Shown piece by piece: positions 14,303 through 15,054 of a stretch of 15,054 bases of DNA. Each line of letters begins with the position of its first letter. Positions within the stretch are counted from its first letter, which is position 1. The notes below the pieces were generated by a model. That model was not told the DNA's origin. It made no database searches and saw only the letters and a program-made list of their open reading frames with translations. Both the position numbers and the translations under genes were made by a program. Origin of the DNA: Thermoplasmata archaeon (GTDB lineage: Archaea; Thermoplasmatota; Thermoplasmata; Thermoplasmatales; Thermoplasmataceae); contig JAJZKS010000014.1 of NCBI GenBank assembly GCA_021850835.1, positions 1 to 15,054 of the forward strand, written 5' to 3'.

Positions 14303-15054
14303 GCAAGAAGAATTCAAAACCGGGAAGGCCGAGAGAAGGAACCAGGAGAAAGGGCAGGACTAACATAACTCTTGATCCTGAAGTTGAAGATTTCATCGAT
14401 GGACTCGGACCACATTTCAATCTCTCTGGTTATTTGAATAGATCTCTCTGGGCACTGAAGAGCCAAACATCAGACGAAGCAAGACTGCACCAGCTGGACA
14501 ATGATATATTCGAAACTAGGCAAAAACTGGCAATCCTGGAAAGCGAATGGAAATCCGTCAAGGCCAGAGTAGAAGACAAAGCAAGGATCAGGTTGGACAT
14601 CAACCTGGAAACAGACTGCCATGCCTGGTATCTCAGGTCATTGGTTCAATCAGGGATTTTCAGAGTGCTGAAGAGAGATCCCATCGATCCTATACCTATT
14701 GTTAAACAGTTCATGGCTGAGAAGAGAATTCATGCATATGAGGTAGAAGAAACAGAGGAAGGTTTCAGGCTAACTGATAAAGCTTCTAACAGCACATTCA
14801 GAATTCTTAGAAGACACATCGGAAAGAACAATCTGCTAATCCCAAGTGAACCTGAAACATGGCTTGTGCCATCTGAAAATGATCTGATTGAGAGATATTT
14901 CCTAAGGATCGATTATGAGCAGTTCCAAAAGGAATTCCTATACAATCAGAATATTTCAGAAGCTCCTACTGATTTCTTCAAGCAGTTCTCACCAAGGATT
15001 CTTACTGAAAGTGTAAAACGAGAGACTAAACAGAAAATGATGCCCTTCTATCAG
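14299..15054 (+). CDS. Ribbon-helix-helix DNA-binding protein with coiled-coil; runs off the right edge
   Basis: Translation from the ATG at 14299 gives 252 open codons to the window edge with no stop. The N-terminus is basic (MSKKNSKPGRPREGTRRKGR) and contains an AT-hook-like PGRPR. It is followed by a ribbon-helix-helix unit at about 20-55: beta strand RTNITLDPE, helix VEDFIDGLG and helix LSGYLNRSLWALKSQ. A charged helical stretch from about 60 to 95 looks like a coiled coil. The remainder (winged-helix-like GIFRVLKRD, FRLTDKASNSTFRILRR) has no recognised family. The start is set by GGAGGT 9 nt upstream. RHH proteins with such N-termini are common regulators on archaeal plasmids and viruses, and often repress their own promoter; the repeats just upstream fit that. 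The C-terminal end is not visible. Confidence 0.7.
   Translation, partial: MSKKNSKPGRPREGTRRKGRTNITLDPEVEDFIDGLGPHFNLSGYLNRSLWALKSQTSDEARLHQLDNDIFETRQKLAILESEWKSVKARVEDKARIRLDINLETDCHAWYLRSLVQSGIFRVLKRDPIDPIPIVKQFMAEKRIHAYEVEETEEGFRLTDKASNSTFRILRRHIGKNNLLIPSEPETWLVPSENDLIERYFLRIDYEQFQKEFLYNQNISEAPTDFFKQFSPRILTESVKRETKQKMMPFYQ

Noticed and set aside
1..15054. CRISPR arrays, insertion-sequence ends and rRNA genes
   Set aside because: No regularly spaced direct repeats, transposase motif or rRNA-like stretch was seen on either strand.

Overview
The window looks like the chromosome of an archaeon of the Thermoplasmatales or close relatives. The signs are a secreted thermopsin-family (peptidase A5) acid protease, a Bat-type HTH_10 regulator, A/T-rich TATA-like boxes about 24-29 bp upstream of several start codons (leaderless transcripts), and heavy use of AGG/AGA for Arg and ATA for Ile. 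The genus cannot be fixed by reading alone.

Layout, left to right. (1) 1-2469, minus strand: a DUF72 (YecE-like) gene cut by the left edge, an AIM24-family protein, a Dam-type adenine methyltransferase with no visible restriction partner, and a four-helix membrane protein. (2) 2889-3911: a small CBU_0592-like membrane protein converging on a class I SAM methyltransferase. (3) 3912-4365: a gene-poor AT-rich spacer ending in the thermopsin promoter. (4) 4366-6735: a large thermopsin-like exoprotein with a beta-helix-like, Asn-rich C-terminal half, followed by a hairpin/T-tract terminator. (5) 6887-10007: a vWA protein, a PP2C-like phosphatase and, converging on them with a 9-bp overlap, a Ser/Thr-like kinase with an N-terminal PH-like segment and a long Pro/Ala-rich linker. 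This matches the gene content of the 'TerY-P triad' described for tellurium-resistance-related signalling systems, in an unusual orientation. (6) 10080-11509, minus strand: a translationally coupled cyclase-family hydrolase and HpcH/HpaI-type aldolase. (7) 11636-13457: a metallophosphoesterase, a doubtful small minus-strand ORF, and a Bat-like HTH_10 regulator. (8) 13473-15054: small unrecognised genes with ATGA/GTGA overlaps and GGAGG Shine-Dalgarno sequences, leading to a ribbon-helix-helix protein cut by the right edge. The DNA before that last gene is dense in inverted repeats. This end differs in style from the rest and may be the edge of a plasmid- or virus-derived element.

How the genes may work together: the vWA/PP2C/kinase set reads as a phosphorylation switch (kinase and phosphatase acting on shared targets, vWA as metal-dependent scaffold). 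The cyclase and aldolase probably act in one catabolic route. The right-end operon appears to be self-regulated by the RHH protein. The other genes are unlinked housekeeping or accessory functions.
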